Below, one piece after another: positions 35,269 through 46,816 of a stretch of 64,000 bases of DNA (positions are counted from its first letter, which is position 1; each line of letters starts with the position of its first letter). The notes under the pieces were generated by a model. The model was not told the DNA's origin. It saw only the letters and a program-made list of their open reading frames with translations, and did not search any database. The stretch is from Thiogranum sp963752745 (lineage in GTDB: Bacteria > Pseudomonadota > Gammaproteobacteria > DSM-19610), in contig CAVWAK010000040.1 in NCBI GenBank assembly GCA_963752745.1, positions 45,400 to 109,399 of the forward strand. The letters run 5' to 3'. A program made the translations under genes and the position numbers.

Positions 35269-38200
35269 ATGCTGCAATTGCCCGGCACCAATGCCTTTTC
35301 CGATTTCCGTCTAGCCAAGCTTACATCACGCGTCCGGCAGGCTGTCAGTCCAGTCAGCAGGGTGGCAGCCCAATACATTCATTTTGTCGATCTTGAAGAG
35401 AGCCTTGATGAGGCGGGCAAGACTGCGCTGCGGCAATTGCTGGGCGAAGCGGCTGAACGTAAAAGTGGTGCTGCCTACAGCTGTTGGGTTGTGCCACGCG
35501 TAGGAACCATATCACCCTGGTCGAGCAAGGCCAGTGACATTGTGCACAATTGCGGGCTCGCCAATGTGCGGCGTATCGAACGTGGTATCCGTTTTGATGT
35601 ATGGCTGGACGGCCCGGGACAGCTTGATGCCGACAGCATCGGCGCCCTGCACGCATTGGTGCACGATCGTATGACCGAGTCAGTGCTACAAAGTGCTGAC
35701 GAGGCTGCCCGTTTGTTTAGTCAGGCGGAGCCAGCACCGCTGGTCAGAGTCGATATTCTTCAGGGCGGGCGGGATGCCCTGCTGGTGGCGAACCGGGCTA
35801 TGGGGCTGGCGCTGTCCGATGACGAGATCGATTATCTGGTGGACAGTTTTACCGGTCTGGGACGAAACCCCACTGATGTCGAACTGATGATGTTTGCCCA
35901 GGCCAATTCCGAGCACTGTCGACACAAAATTTTCAATGCTAACTGGATTATCGACGGTGATGAAAAGGGCACCACTCTGTTCAACATGATTCGGGCCAGC
36001 TACATAGCCAGTCCAGACGGTATTCTTTCTGCCTACGAAGACAATTCTGCTGTCATCAGGGGGCACCGGGTCAAACGCATGATCGTTGATCCCGCCACGG
36101 GCGAATACCGTGCCGATGACGAGGATGCGCATATCCAGATCAAGGTGGAAACACATAACCACCCGACTGCGATTTCACCCTTCCCGGGGGCTGCAACCGG
36201 CTCTGGTGGTGAAATTCGCGATGAGGGTGCGACCGGACGGGGCTCGAAACCCAAGGCCGGTCTGTGCGGGTTTTCCGTCTCAAATCTGCAAATCCCCGGT
36301 TTTGTACAGCCCTGGGAAACCGATTACGGCAAACCATCACGCATTGTCTCAGCTATGGATATTATGATCGATGCTCCGCTTGGAGCAGCGGCCTTCAATA
36401 ACGAGTTCGGCCGGCCCAATATTTGCGGCTACTTCCGTACTTTTGAGGAAAAGGTTCCCGGGCCGAATGGCGAGGAAGTGCGTGGTTATCACAAGCCCAT
36501 CATGATCGCCGGTGGTTACGGCAATATTCGTGCGGAGCATGTCGAGAAAAATACTATCCCCGTTGGCGCGCAGATTATCGTACTGGGTGGGCCGGCCATG
36601 CTGATCGGTCTGGGTGGCGGTGCGGCTTCATCGATGTCCAGCGGAGCCAGCTCTGAGGATCTGGATTTTGCGTCTGTGCAACGCGGTAACCCGGAGATGG
36701 AACGTCGCTGCCAGGAAGTCATTGACCGTTGCTGGTCGATGGGCGAAGACAATCCGATTATTTCAATCCATGATGTCGGTGCCGGTGGCCTGTCGAATGC
36801 GGTGCCGGAACTGGTCAACGACGCCGGGCGTGGTGGTCGTTTTGAGTTGCGTGCCGTACCCAATGATGAACCGGGTATGTCGCCCATGCAGATCTGGTGC
36901 AATGAATCCCAGGAACGCTATGTGCTTGCCGTATCTCCAGACCATATGGAGATGTTTCAGGCGCTTTGCGAGCGGGAGCGCTGTCCTTACGAAGTGCTGG
37001 GCGAAGCCACGGCCGAACAGGACCTGGTGCTGGGAGACGGCTATTTCGATAACGCGCCCATTGATTTGCCGCTGGCCCTGTTACTTGGCAAGCCGCCAAA
37101 GATGCTGCGCGATGTGCATCACAAGACGTTTGCCAAGCCCGAGCTGCAACTGCCTGATGATCTCACTGACATCGCCTACCGTATCCTGCGGTTACCAGCG
37201 GTCGCGAGTAAACAGTTCCTGGTTACTATCGGTGATCGCTCGGTTACGGGCCAGGTTACACGCGACCAGATGGTCGGGCCCTGGCAGGTGCCGGTAGCTG
37301 ATGTCGCAGTGACTTGTGCGGACTATAGCGGGTATGTCGGCGAGGCAATGGCGATGGGCGAGCGTGCTCCCGTCGCACTGGTGGAGCCTGCAGCTTCCGG
37401 CCGCCTGGCTGTGGGTGAGGCGATCACCAACCTCGCAGCTGCGCGAATTAATGCGCTGACCGATATCAGTCTGTCAGCTAACTGGATGGCGCCAGCCGGA
37501 CACCCCGGTGAAGATGCTGCGTTATTCGATACCGTGAAGGCCGTGGGTGAGGAGCTTTGTCCGCGACTGGGTATTGCTATCCCGGTGGGCAAGGACTCGT
37601 TGTCCATGAAAACCGTCTGGCAGGAGGATGGTAAAGACAAGTCTGTTACTGGTCCGCTGTCATTGATTATCACTGCCTTCGCGCCTGTTGCAGACGTACG
37701 TCGTACCCTGACGCCTGAATTGCAGCAAGCGGTGGGTGACACTGACCTGATCCTGATTGATCTGGGCAAAGGACGGAATCGTCTGGCTGGTTCGGCCCTT
37801 GCCCAGGTCTACAAGCAGCTCGGTCATCACGCTCCCGACCTGGATGATCCTGGTGCACTGGTATCGATGTTCGGGTGTATACAGGATCTCAATCAGTCTG
37901 GCCTGTTGCTTGCCTACCATGACCGATCAGATGGTGGACTGTTCACGACCCTGTGCGAAATGTGCTTTGCCGCACACTGCGGTATCGATATACGTCTCGA
38001 CGATCTTGGTGACGATGCACGTGCGGCCTTGTTCAGTGAGGAGCTCGGCGCCGTTGTGCAGGTGCGTCACTGCGACACAGACACTGTGCTGGAAACACTG
38101 CGTGAAGCAGGGCTCGGTCGGCACAGCCACGTGCTGGGCAGTTTGCGTGACGATGACCACATTGTTATCCAGTTTGCCGGTAAGCCACTGTTCGACGAAA

Positions 38201-39159
38201 AGCGTGTTGATCTGCAACGCGCGTGGGCGGAAACCAGTTACCAGATGCAGGTGCTGCGCGATAATGCTGATTGCGCCGAGCAGGAATACCAGCGCTTGCT
38301 GGACAGCAGCGACCCCGGCATGCAGCCGCGCCTGAGTTTCGATCCGGACAACGTGCCGGCTGCCCCCATGCAGGCCAGCGGTGCGCGGCCCCGTATGGCT
38401 ATTCTGCGCGAGCAAGGTGTCAACGGTCAGGTGGAAATGGCAGCGGCGTTTGAGCGTGCCGGTTTTGCCTGTGTCGATGTGCACATGAGTGATGTGATAT
38501 CCGGACGTAACGATTTGACAGGGTTTTCCGGGCTGGTCGCCTGCGGCGGTTTTTCCTATGGCGATGTGCTGGGTGCCGGTCAGGGCTGGGCGCGGTCGAT
38601 ACTGTTCAATCCACGGGCGCGTGATGCTTTCGAAGCCTTTTTCAGTCGCAGTGACACCTGGGGGCTGGGGGTATGTAACGGTTGTCAGATGATGTCTGCA
38701 TTAAAAGACATCGTGCCGGGTGCAGCCCACTGGCCGCGCTTTGTACGCAATGAGTCAGAACAATTTGAAGCGCGATTCTCGATGGTTGAAGTTCTGCCCT
38801 CGCCATCCATTCTGTTACAGGGTATGGCGGGTTCGCACCTGCCAATCGCTGTAGCTCATGGAGAAGGCCGCGCCGAGTTTGATTCCGACAGTACAGTAAC
38901 CGCGGCATCGACTAACAACACGATCGCACTGCGCTATGTTGATCACTATGGCGAAGCCACTGAAATTTATCCGCTGAACCCCAATGGTTCACCGGGTGGC
39001 ATCACCGGACTGACAACTGATGATGGTCGTTTCACCATTATGATGCCGCACCCGGAACGTGTGTTCCGTGGTGTGCAGAACTCATGGCGACCTGATGACT
39101 GGGGTGAAGACGGGCCCTGGATGCGCATGTTCCGAAATGCACGTAGTCACATCGGCTAG
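35269..39159 (+). CDS. purL: Phosphoribosylformylglycinamidine synthase PurL
   Basis: A 1296-residue large-type PurL, fourth step of purine synthesis (FGAR plus glutamine to FGAM). An N-terminal domain is followed by two AIRS-type ATP-binding halves, with SEHCRHKIFNA and HNHPTAISPFPGAATGSGGEIRDE shortened here to the core HNHPTAI. A C-terminal glutaminase has the nucleophile in GVCNGCQ and the His-Glu end PHPERVFRG. Start ATG 35269 (MLQLPGT) aligns with the family; a TTG four codons earlier is less likely. Length matches E. coli. Confidence 0.97.
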   Translation: MLQLPGTNAFSDFRLAKLTSRVRQAVSPVSRVAAQYIHFVDLEESLDEAGKTALRQLLGEAAERKSGAAYSCWVVPRVGTISPWSSKASDIVHNCGLANVRRIERGIRFDVWLDGPGQLDADSIGALHALVHDRMTESVLQSADEAARLFSQAEPAPLVRVDILQGGRDALLVANRAMGLALSDDEIDYLVDSFTGLGRNPTDVELMMFAQANSEHCRHKIFNANWIIDGDEKGTTLFNMIRASYIASPDGILSAYEDNSAVIRGHRVKRMIVDPATGEYRADDEDAHIQIKVETHNHPTAISPFPGAATGSGGEIRDEGATGRGSKPKAGLCGFSVSNLQIPGFVQPWETDYGKPSRIVSAMDIMIDAPLGAAAFNNEFGRPNICGYFRTFEEKVPGPNGEEVRGYHKPIMIAGGYGNIRAEHVEKNTIPVGAQIIVLGGPAMLIGLGGGAASSMSSGASSEDLDFASVQRGNPEMERRCQEVIDRCWSMGEDNPIISIHDVGAGGLSNAVPELVNDAGRGGRFELRAVPNDEPGMSPMQIWCNESQERYVLAVSPDHMEMFQALCERERCPYEVLGEATAEQDLVLGDGYFDNAPIDLPLALLLGKPPKMLRDVHHKTFAKPELQLPDDLTDIAYRILRLPAVASKQFLVTIGDRSVTGQVTRDQMVGPWQVPVADVAVTCADYSGYVGEAMAMGERAPVALVEPAASGRLAVGEAITNLAAARINALTDISLSANWMAPAGHPGEDAALFDTVKAVGEELCPRLGIAIPVGKDSLSMKTVWQEDGKDKSVTGPLSLIITAFAPVADVRRTLTPELQQAVGDTDLILIDLGKGRNRLAGSALAQVYKQLGHHAPDLDDPGALVSMFGCIQDLNQSGLLLAYHDRSDGGLFTTLCEMCFAAHCGIDIRLDDLGDDARAALFSEELGAVVQVRHCDTDTVLETLREAGLGRHSHVLGSLRDDDHIVIQFAGKPLFDEKRVDLQRAWAETSYQMQVLRDNADCAEQEYQRLLDSSDPGMQPRLSFDPDNVPAAPMQASGARPRMAILREQGVNGQVEMAAAFERAGFACVDVHMSDVISGRNDLTGFSGLVACGGFSYGDVLGAGQGWARSILFNPRARDAFEAFFSRSDTWGLGVCNGCQMMSALKDIVPGAAHWPRFVRNESEQFEARFSMVEVLPSPSILLQGMAGSHLPIAVAHGEGRAEFDSDSTVTAASTNNTIALRYVDHYGEATEIYPLNPNGSPGGITGLTTDDGRFTIMMPHPERVFRGVQNSWRPDDWGEDGPWMRMFRNARSHIG

Positions 39160-39304
39160 CCGGGTTTTGTTTGGGAATTGATGTGTTTGATCAGGCGCTT
39201 CATTCGCTGAACGGCTAAAATCAAAGGCTTGCGTGCCGTTACAGGAACCATATGCTGCCTCGCGCGGTCACTAGGGGATAACCCCGCTGTAGACTGGATT
39301 TACG

Positions 39305-40237
39305 ATGCTATTCAAGAAGAGTTCCGACCTTACCGAAGCTGACGTCACGCCCTACGAGATATACAAACAGCGGCGCCACTTTATTAAAACCGGCATGGCT
39401 GCGATCGCTGGTGCAGGCTTTCCCTGGTTGAGCGAGGCAAAGCTCTCGCTCGGCAACGTTGTTTCCGGACCCTATAGTACCGATGAGGAAAAGACGCCTT
39501 ACAAGGATGTCACGACCTACAATAATTTTTACGAGTTCGGTACCAGCAAGTCTGCACCGGCGATTCGCGCACAGGATTTTGATACCGACCCATGGTCAGT
39601 CAGCGTGGCTGGTGAATGTGACAAGCCCGGTGTCATTTCGCTGGAAGATATCTTAAAGCCGCACGCATTGGAGCAGCGTATCTACCGTCTGCGCTGTGTG
39701 GAAGGTTGGTCCATGGTCATTCCATGGGTGGGCTTTCCGCTGGCTGATTTTATCAAGCGTTTTCAACCGAACTCCAGGGCCAGATTTGTTGAGTTCCAAA
39801 CCCTGAATGACAAGGAGCAAATGCCAGGTGTGCGTCGGCGCGTGCTCGACTGGCCTTACACGGAAGGTCTGCGAATGGATGAAGCCATGCATCCGCTCAC
39901 ATTGCTGGCAGTGGGACTGTACGATGAGGTGCTGCCTAACCAGAATGGTGCGCCGATCCGTCTGGTGGTGCCGTGGAAATACGGGTTCAAAAGTATCAAG
40001 TCCATTGTCAGCATGCGTTTTGTTGAACAGCAGCCAATCAGCTCGTGGGAGAAAGCAGCAGCGAAAGAATACGGTTTTTATGCCAATGTGAATCCGAAGG
40101 TTTCTCACCCACGCTGGAGTCAGAAGCGCGAACGCCGTATCGGTGAGTTGTCCAAGCGCAAAACTCTGATGTTCAATGGCTATGAGGAGCAAGTTGCGTC
40201 GCTGTATACGGGTATGGATTTGGCGAAATATTACTGA
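39305..40237 (+). CDS. msrP: Protein-methionine-sulfoxide reductase catalytic subunit MsrP (YedY)
   Basis: A 310-residue periplasmic molybdoenzyme of the sulfite-oxidase fold that repairs oxidised methionines in envelope proteins. The Tat signal is in QRRHFIKTGMAAIAGAG. The molybdenum-ligand Cys is in LRCVEGWSMVIPW. The C-terminal half carries GSWEK-like and conserved NPKVSHPRWSQ. It is paired with msrQ 14 bp downstream. It should not be mistaken for SoxC, which has an extra C-terminal dimerisation domain and a SoxD partner. Confidence 0.95.
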   Translation: MLFKKSSDLTEADVTPYEIYKQRRHFIKTGMAAIAGAGFPWLSEAKLSLGNVVSGPYSTDEEKTPYKDVTTYNNFYEFGTSKSAPAIRAQDFDTDPWSVSVAGECDKPGVISLEDILKPHALEQRIYRLRCVEGWSMVIPWVGFPLADFIKRFQPNSRARFVEFQTLNDKEQMPGVRRRVLDWPYTEGLRMDEAMHPLTLLAVGLYDEVLPNQNGAPIRLVVPWKYGFKSIKSIVSMRFVEQQPISSWEKAAAKEYGFYANVNPKVSHPRWSQKRERRIGELSKRKTLMFNGYEEQVASLYTGMDLAKYY

Positions 40238-40250
40238 CTACGGCGTTATC

Positions 40251-40865
40251 GTGAAGAACAGAACGCTTAAATCTGTGGTTTTCCTGCTGTGCCTGCTGCC
40301 GTTCCTGTGGGTTGCCTGGCAGCTCTATACAGACCGGCTCGGTGCCAACCCCATAGACGAGATAGCCGATGCAAGCGGGGAGTGGACGCTGCGCCTGCTA
40401 CTGATTGCACTTGCCATGACGCCCTTGAAACGTTTGTCTGGCTGGGGCTGGTCAATACGCATAAGGCGCATGCTCGGTTTGTTTGCGTTCTTTTACGCCT
40501 GCCTTCATCTGATGATCTACCTGTGGCTCGATCAGTTTTTTGACTGGCAGGAAATTTTTCTGGATGTCCTCGATCGACCTTTTATCACCATGGGTATGCT
40601 GGCGTTTGCGTTGTTAATACCACTGGTTGTGACGTCCAACCGGGTAATGATAAAGCGCCTGGGTAAATCCTGGAAGAAGTTGCACCGACTTGCATATCTG
40701 GTACCCGCGCTGGGTGTAGTGCATTACTGGTGGCTGGTGAAGGCGGATGTGCTTGAGCCTTTAATCTACGGGCTGGTACTTCTGGCGTTGCTGGCGTTTC
40801 GTGTACCGTTCATACGGTCCGGTGTCGTCACGAAGCCGGTTGTTTCAGGTTCCGTGAACCAGTAA
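40251..40865 (+). CDS. msrQ: Heme-binding membrane subunit MsrQ (YedZ)
   Basis: A 204-residue ferric-reductase-like membrane protein, with about six helices, that passes electrons from the quinone pool to MsrP. Heme-ligand histidines are seen in ACLHLMIYL, KLHRLAYL and GVVHYWWLVKAD. The start is GTG 40251, 13 bp after the msrP stop; frames extending further upstream lie inside msrP. Confidence 0.93.
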   Translation: MKNRTLKSVVFLLCLLPFLWVAWQLYTDRLGANPIDEIADASGEWTLRLLLIALAMTPLKRLSGWGWSIRIRRMLGLFAFFYACLHLMIYLWLDQFFDWQEIFLDVLDRPFITMGMLAFALLIPLVVTSNRVMIKRLGKSWKKLHRLAYLVPALGVVHYWWLVKADVLEPLIYGLVLLALLAFRVPFIRSGVVTKPVVSGSVNQ

Positions 40866-40969
40866 CAGCATTCAATGCTCAGTGGCTGTTGCCTTGCCCG
40901 GCGTGAAACAGATACGGGTTCCTTCATTCAATCTCGATTCTGCTCATATACTTCCGCCGTGCCTGCGGA

Positions 40970-41080
40970 TTATACGTTCATCAATAACCAGGCCAATACC
41001 GGTGCCAGAATAAAGCCAACGACCAGGCTGCGGCCGGAGTTCTTGCTTTGACCGGGTTCCGATACACTTTTAGCAATCAT
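40970..41080 (-). CDS. Candidate 36-residue single-pass membrane protein
   Basis: On the minus strand, 37 bp after the ettA stop, ATG opens a 36-codon frame ending TAA. The first 18 residues are polar (MIAKSVSEPGQSKNSGRS) and the rest is a hydrophobic helix (LVVGFILAPVLAWLLMNV). AGGGG stands 4 nt before the ATG, a good ribosome site. The layout is that of a real small membrane protein, loosely like NapE/TorE-type peptides, but I do not recognise it and no neighbour explains it. Confidence 0.45.
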   Translation of the reverse strand: MIAKSVSEPGQSKNSGRSLVVGFILAPVLAWLLMNV

Positions 41081-41117
41081 CGCCCCTGATTCTGGCGGGG
41101 AGGCGATGTGTTTGCGT

Positions 41118-42782
<1,665 letters not shown>

Positions 42783-42887
42783 AGGAACTCGCTGCAGGCT
42801 GTTTAAAGGGCGGGATTATACAGAGAGGCCGGGTGCGCCGTAACTGTCCTACAATGATGGAGGAGCAACAGGTATCACGCGGTCAAG

Positions 42888-43847
42888 ATGAATTCGAATT
42901 CAGACGTTTGTGTTTATGTTGGTGAGGCGCTGGCAGCCTATGGATTCGGTGAGGGTCATCCCTTCGGTCCGGATCGTATGCACCGTTTCTGGGATCGCAT
43001 GCTTGAGTCGGGACTCGATAAGCAGGTCAAGGTGTGTGCCCCGGCTGTTGCTGGCGAAGCGGAGATTTTACGTTTTCATGGTCGGGAATATCTTTCCAGG
43101 GTCAAACAACAGTCGATATCCGGTAAAGGCTACCTGGATTGTGGTGATACGCCTGCATTCAAAGGTGTCTACGAGGCCGCTGCTACGGTGGTAGGCACCA
43201 CCCTGGCAGCGCTCGACGATGTCATGAGCGGCCGCTGCCGACACGCCTTTGTGCCCATCGCCGGGCTGCACCACGCAACGCGCAACGAGGCTGCCGGGTT
43301 TTGTGTCTTCAATGATTGCGGTGTTGTTATCGAAACCCTGCGTCAGTGTTACGGCATACGGCGTGTCGCTTATGTCGATATTGATGCGCATCACGGCGAC
43401 GGTGTGTTCTATTCATTCGATGAAGATCCAGAGCTGATATTTGTCGATTTTCATGAGGATGGCCGCTACCTGTATCCAGGCACTGGTCGCAGTGAAGAGA
43501 CAGGCCGTGGGAAGGCGGTTGGTACCAAGCTGAATATACCCATGCCTCCCAATGCGGATGATGAAGCCTTTCTGGGGCTGTGGGAGTCTGCTGAAATGTT
43601 TATTGGCAGAGCTGAACCGGAGTTCATTCTGTTTCAGTGTGGCGCAGACAGCCTGAATGGCGACCCCATAACGCACCTTAAATACAGCAGCGCAGCCCAC
43701 CGTCACGCAGCGGTGAGGCTCAAGCATTTGGCGGACAGGCAGTGCGACGGGCGCCTGCTGAGCTTCGGCGGAGGCGGGTATAACCGTACTAATCTTGCCG
43801 AAGCCTGGACCGCCGTGGTTAGTGCTTTGCTGGGCGAAGGCGGCTGA
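42888..43847 (+). CDS. Histone deacetylase family protein (AcuC/acetylpolyamine type)
   Basis: A 319-residue zinc deacetylase of the arginase/deacetylase superfamily. Visible are the active-site pair LHHATRNEAAGFCVFND, the zinc-binding VDIDAHHGDG, and the C-terminal FGGGGYN. Bacterial members deacetylate acetyl-lysine proteins or acetylpolyamines; the substrate cannot be chosen here. It precedes glyA in the same direction. Confidence 0.9.
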   Translation: MNSNSDVCVYVGEALAAYGFGEGHPFGPDRMHRFWDRMLESGLDKQVKVCAPAVAGEAEILRFHGREYLSRVKQQSISGKGYLDCGDTPAFKGVYEAAATVVGTTLAALDDVMSGRCRHAFVPIAGLHHATRNEAAGFCVFNDCGVVIETLRQCYGIRRVAYVDIDAHHGDGVFYSFDEDPELIFVDFHEDGRYLYPGTGRSEETGRGKAVGTKLNIPMPPNADDEAFLGLWESAEMFIGRAEPEFILFQCGADSLNGDPITHLKYSSAAHRHAAVRLKHLADRQCDGRLLSFGGGGYNRTNLAEAWTAVVSALLGEGG

Positions 43848-43893
43848 ATCCAGTATCATTCCGGTCTTTTCAGCCTTTGCCGGGAATTGCAGA

Positions 43894-45147
43894 ATGTTTA
43901 GTAAAGACATGACTATCGCCGGGTTCGACGATGAACTCGCAGCCGCCATCGCCGCCGAGAATCGGCGTCAGGAAGAGCACATCGAGCTGATCGCCTCGGA
44001 AAACTATGCCAGCCCTCGCGTGCTGGAAGCGCAAGGCTCTGTTTTAACTAATAAATATGCAGAAGGCTATCCCGGCAAGCGTTATTACGGCGGGTGTGAA
44101 AATGTCGATATTGCGGAGCAGCTGGCGATCGACCGCGCCAAGCAGCTGTTCGGCGCCGACTATGCCAACGTTCAGCCGCATTCCGGCTCCCAGGCTAACG
44201 CCGCCGTTTACCTGGCGCTCTGTGCGGCTGGTGATACCGTGCTTGGCATGAGCCTGGCTGACGGTGGCCACCTGACCCACGGCTCAAAGGTAAATTTCTC
44301 CGGCAAGATATTCAACGCTGTGCAGTATGGTCTGAACAATGATACCGGCGAGATCGACTACGATCAGATGCAAGCCCTGGCCAGCGAGCACCGGCCGAAA
44401 GTGGTGATTGCCGGTTTTTCCGCCTATTCACGTGTTGTCGACTGGGAACGCTGTCGAGCCATTGCCGATTCGGTAGGAGCCTACTTGTTCGTCGACATGG
44501 CACATGTCGCCGGCTTGATTGCTACCGGGCACTACCCCAGCCCGATACCGTTTGCTGATGTGGTTACAACCACCACGCACAAAACCCTGCGTGGTCCGCG
44601 CGGTGGACTGATTCTTTGCAAGGCTAACCCGGAACTGGAAAAGAAATTCAATTCACTGGTGTTCCCGGGAACTCAAGGTGGTCCGTTGATGCATGTGATC
44701 GCTGCCAAGGCGGTGGCTTTCAAGGAAGCGCTTCAGCCTGACTTCAAGGACTACCAGGGCAAGGTGCTGGCCAATGCACGTGCCATGGCCGGCGTGTTCC
44801 TTGAGCGCGGCTACAAGGTAGTGTCCGGTGGCACTGATGACCACCTGTTCCTGGTAGATCTGATTGACAAGGGGATTACCGGTAAAGAAGCAGACGCGGC
44901 GCTGGGCGCGGCCAATATTACTGTGAACAAGAACGCGGTGCCAAATGATCCACAGTCCCCGTTTGTGACCAGCGGAATTCGCGTTGGCACGCCAGCGGTG
45001 ACGACGCGAGGCTTCGGTGAGGCGGAAGTCAGTGAGCTTGCCGGCTGGATGTGCGATGTGATGGACGACGTCAATAATCAGGCCGGCATCGATGCTGTGC
45101 GCGGCAAGGTGCTGGATATCTGCAAGCGCTTCCCGGTTTACGGCTGA
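43894..45147 (+). CDS. glyA: Serine hydroxymethyltransferase GlyA
   Basis: A 417-residue PLP enzyme interconverting serine and glycine with tetrahydrofolate. HIELIASENYAS is near the N-terminus; the PLP lysine is in VVTTTTHKTLRGPRGG. Start MFSKDMTIAGFDDEL gives exactly the E. coli length; an upstream frame start lies within the preceding gene. It begins the glyA-nrdR-rib-nusB block. Confidence 0.97.
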   Translation: MFSKDMTIAGFDDELAAAIAAENRRQEEHIELIASENYASPRVLEAQGSVLTNKYAEGYPGKRYYGGCENVDIAEQLAIDRAKQLFGADYANVQPHSGSQANAAVYLALCAAGDTVLGMSLADGGHLTHGSKVNFSGKIFNAVQYGLNNDTGEIDYDQMQALASEHRPKVVIAGFSAYSRVVDWERCRAIADSVGAYLFVDMAHVAGLIATGHYPSPIPFADVVTTTTHKTLRGPRGGLILCKANPELEKKFNSLVFPGTQGGPLMHVIAAKAVAFKEALQPDFKDYQGKVLANARAMAGVFLERGYKVVSGGTDDHLFLVDLIDKGITGKEADAALGAANITVNKNAVPNDPQSPFVTSGIRVGTPAVTTRGFGEAEVSELAGWMCDVMDDVNNQAGIDAVRGKVLDICKRFPVYG

Positions 45148-45159
45148 GGCCGGCTTACC

Positions 45160-45678
45160 ATGCGTTGCCCCTTCTGCGGTTGCCAGGACACCAAGGTCAT
45201 CGATTCACGACTGGCCGGTGAAGGCGCGCAGGTGCGCAGGCGACGCGAATGTATCGATTGCAGTGAGCGTTTTACTACTTACGAGGCTGCCGAACTGGTT
45301 ATGCCGCGCATTGTCAAAAGTGATGGTACGCGTGAGCCTTTTAACGAAGACAAGTTGCTTACCGGTGTATTGCGTGCGCTGGAGAAGCGGCCGGTAGATA
45401 CAGAGAGCGTGGATACGGCGATCAGCCATATTCAACATCGTTTGCAAGCCTGCGGTGAACGCGAGCTTCAATCCCGGCAGCTGGGTGAGTGGGTGATGGA
45501 AGAACTGCGCCACCTCGATCAGGTTGCTTACGTGCGGTTTGCGTCGGTGTATCGCAGTTTTCAGGATGTCAGCGAGTTCCGGGATGAGATTGAGCGCCTC
45601 GAGCAGCAACCCTCACCGGAAGAGCGCCGCGACCAGATGCCTTTATTGCCTGGCGAAAATGATGAACAGCCCGATTAG
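45160..45678 (+). CDS. nrdR: Transcriptional repressor NrdR
   Basis: A 172-residue regulator of ribonucleotide reductase genes. The N-terminal zinc ribbon is MRCPFCGCQDTKVIDSR with the second pair in RRECIDCSERF. The ATP-cone domain follows (VKSDGTREPFNEDKLL). It is a regular neighbour of ribD. Length is about 20 residues above the usual 150 because of a polar C-terminal tail. Confidence 0.96.
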   Translation: MRCPFCGCQDTKVIDSRLAGEGAQVRRRRECIDCSERFTTYEAAELVMPRIVKSDGTREPFNEDKLLTGVLRALEKRPVDTESVDTAISHIQHRLQACGERELQSRQLGEWVMEELRHLDQVAYVRFASVYRSFQDVSEFRDEIERLEQQPSPEERRDQMPLLPGENDEQPD

Positions 45679-45711
45679 CCTGTCGCTATATCGATGTGCC
45701 TGTACGGTGAG

Positions 45712-46815
45712 ATGAAAGACGGACAGCACATGGCCGCAGCAGTTCGCCTGGCGGAGCGCGGACTTTACAGCACTGCGCCGAATCCTAATGTGGGCTGCGT
45801 GGTTGTCAGCGATGGCAACGTTGTAGGGCAGGGTTGGCATGCTCGTGCCGGTGAGCCGCATGCCGAAGTGCATGCGCTGCGGGAAGCCGGTGAGCAGGCT
45901 CGTGGAGCGGATGTATTTGTCACCCTCGAGCCTTGCAGTCATCATGGACGCACGCCGCCGTGCGCGGATGCATTGGTAGCTGCCGGCGTTGGCCGCGTGG
46001 TGGTGGCCATGCAGGACCCCAACCCGCAGGTTGGAGGTTCCGGAGTAGAGCGACTCAAGGCCGCCGGTATACGTGTTGAAACCGGGTTGCTGGAAGGGCC
46101 GGCACGCAAGCTGAACCCGGGCTTCATATCGCGTATGCAACGGGGCCGGCCCTGGGTGCGACTTAAACTGGCAGCCAGTCTGGATGGGCGCACCGCCATG
46201 GCCTCGGGTGAAAGTCAGTGGATTACGGGTGATGCGGCACGTCGTGATGTGCAGCGTCTGCGGGCGCGCAGTTCGGCGATAGTCACCGGTATCGGAACGG
46301 TACTGGCAGATGATCCCTCCATGAATGTGCGCCTGGAAGCTTCAGACCTGAATGGTGTTGAACCGGTTCGACAGCCGTTGCGGGTAGTGCTGGACACGCA
46401 GCTGCGTACGCCGGCCACGATGAAAATGTTGTCGCTGCCGGGTGAGACACTGGTGCTTACCGGTAATGCAGACGTAAAGGCGCGATCGGTTTTGCAGCAA
46501 GCCGGCGTATCTGTTGAAGCGATTGATGTGCATGATGATCGGCTGGCTCCAGCGGCTGTGCTCGAGCACCTGGCACAGCGGGAGGTCAACGAGGTGCTAC
46601 TGGAATGCGGCCCGACCCTGGCAGGTGCATTTATGGCTGCAGGACTGGTTGACGAGCTGGTGTTGTATCTTGCGCCGCATCTCATGGGTGATAACGGACG
46701 TGGCCTGTTTAGTCTCCCGGGACTGGAAAAAATGCAGGACCGGATTGAGCTCGAATGGCTTGATGTCCGGCCGGTGGGAAATGATTGGCGTATAACCGCG
46801 AGGCCGAAGTCATAA
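45712..46815 (+). CDS. ribD: Bifunctional riboflavin biosynthesis protein RibD
   Basis: A 367-residue fusion of pyrimidine deaminase (about 1-145) and reductase (about 150-367). The zinc motif is HAEVHAL with PCSHHGRTPPC. The reductase part has KLAASLDGRTAM and GIGTVLADDPSMNVR. Start MKDGQHMAAA aligns with other RibD proteins; an ATG six codons earlier is possible. No FMN riboswitch fits in the 33 bp before it. Confidence 0.95.
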   Translation: MKDGQHMAAAVRLAERGLYSTAPNPNVGCVVVSDGNVVGQGWHARAGEPHAEVHALREAGEQARGADVFVTLEPCSHHGRTPPCADALVAAGVGRVVVAMQDPNPQVGGSGVERLKAAGIRVETGLLEGPARKLNPGFISRMQRGRPWVRLKLAASLDGRTAMASGESQWITGDAARRDVQRLRARSSAIVTGIGTVLADDPSMNVRLEASDLNGVEPVRQPLRVVLDTQLRTPATMKMLSLPGETLVLTGNADVKARSVLQQAGVSVEAIDVHDDRLAPAAVLEHLAQREVNEVLLECGPTLAGAFMAAGLVDELVLYLAPHLMGDNGRGLFSLPGLEKMQDRIELEWLDVRPVGNDWRITARPKS

Positions 46816-46816
46816 G

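Noticed and set aside
39305..40237. SoxC-like sulfite dehydrogenase
   Set aside because: It is shorter than SoxC, has the MsrP layout and is paired with msrQ, not soxD.
45660..45712. FMN riboswitch before the rib genes
   Set aside because: Only 33 bp separate nrdR and ribD, too short for the aptamer, and no conserved elements are seen.
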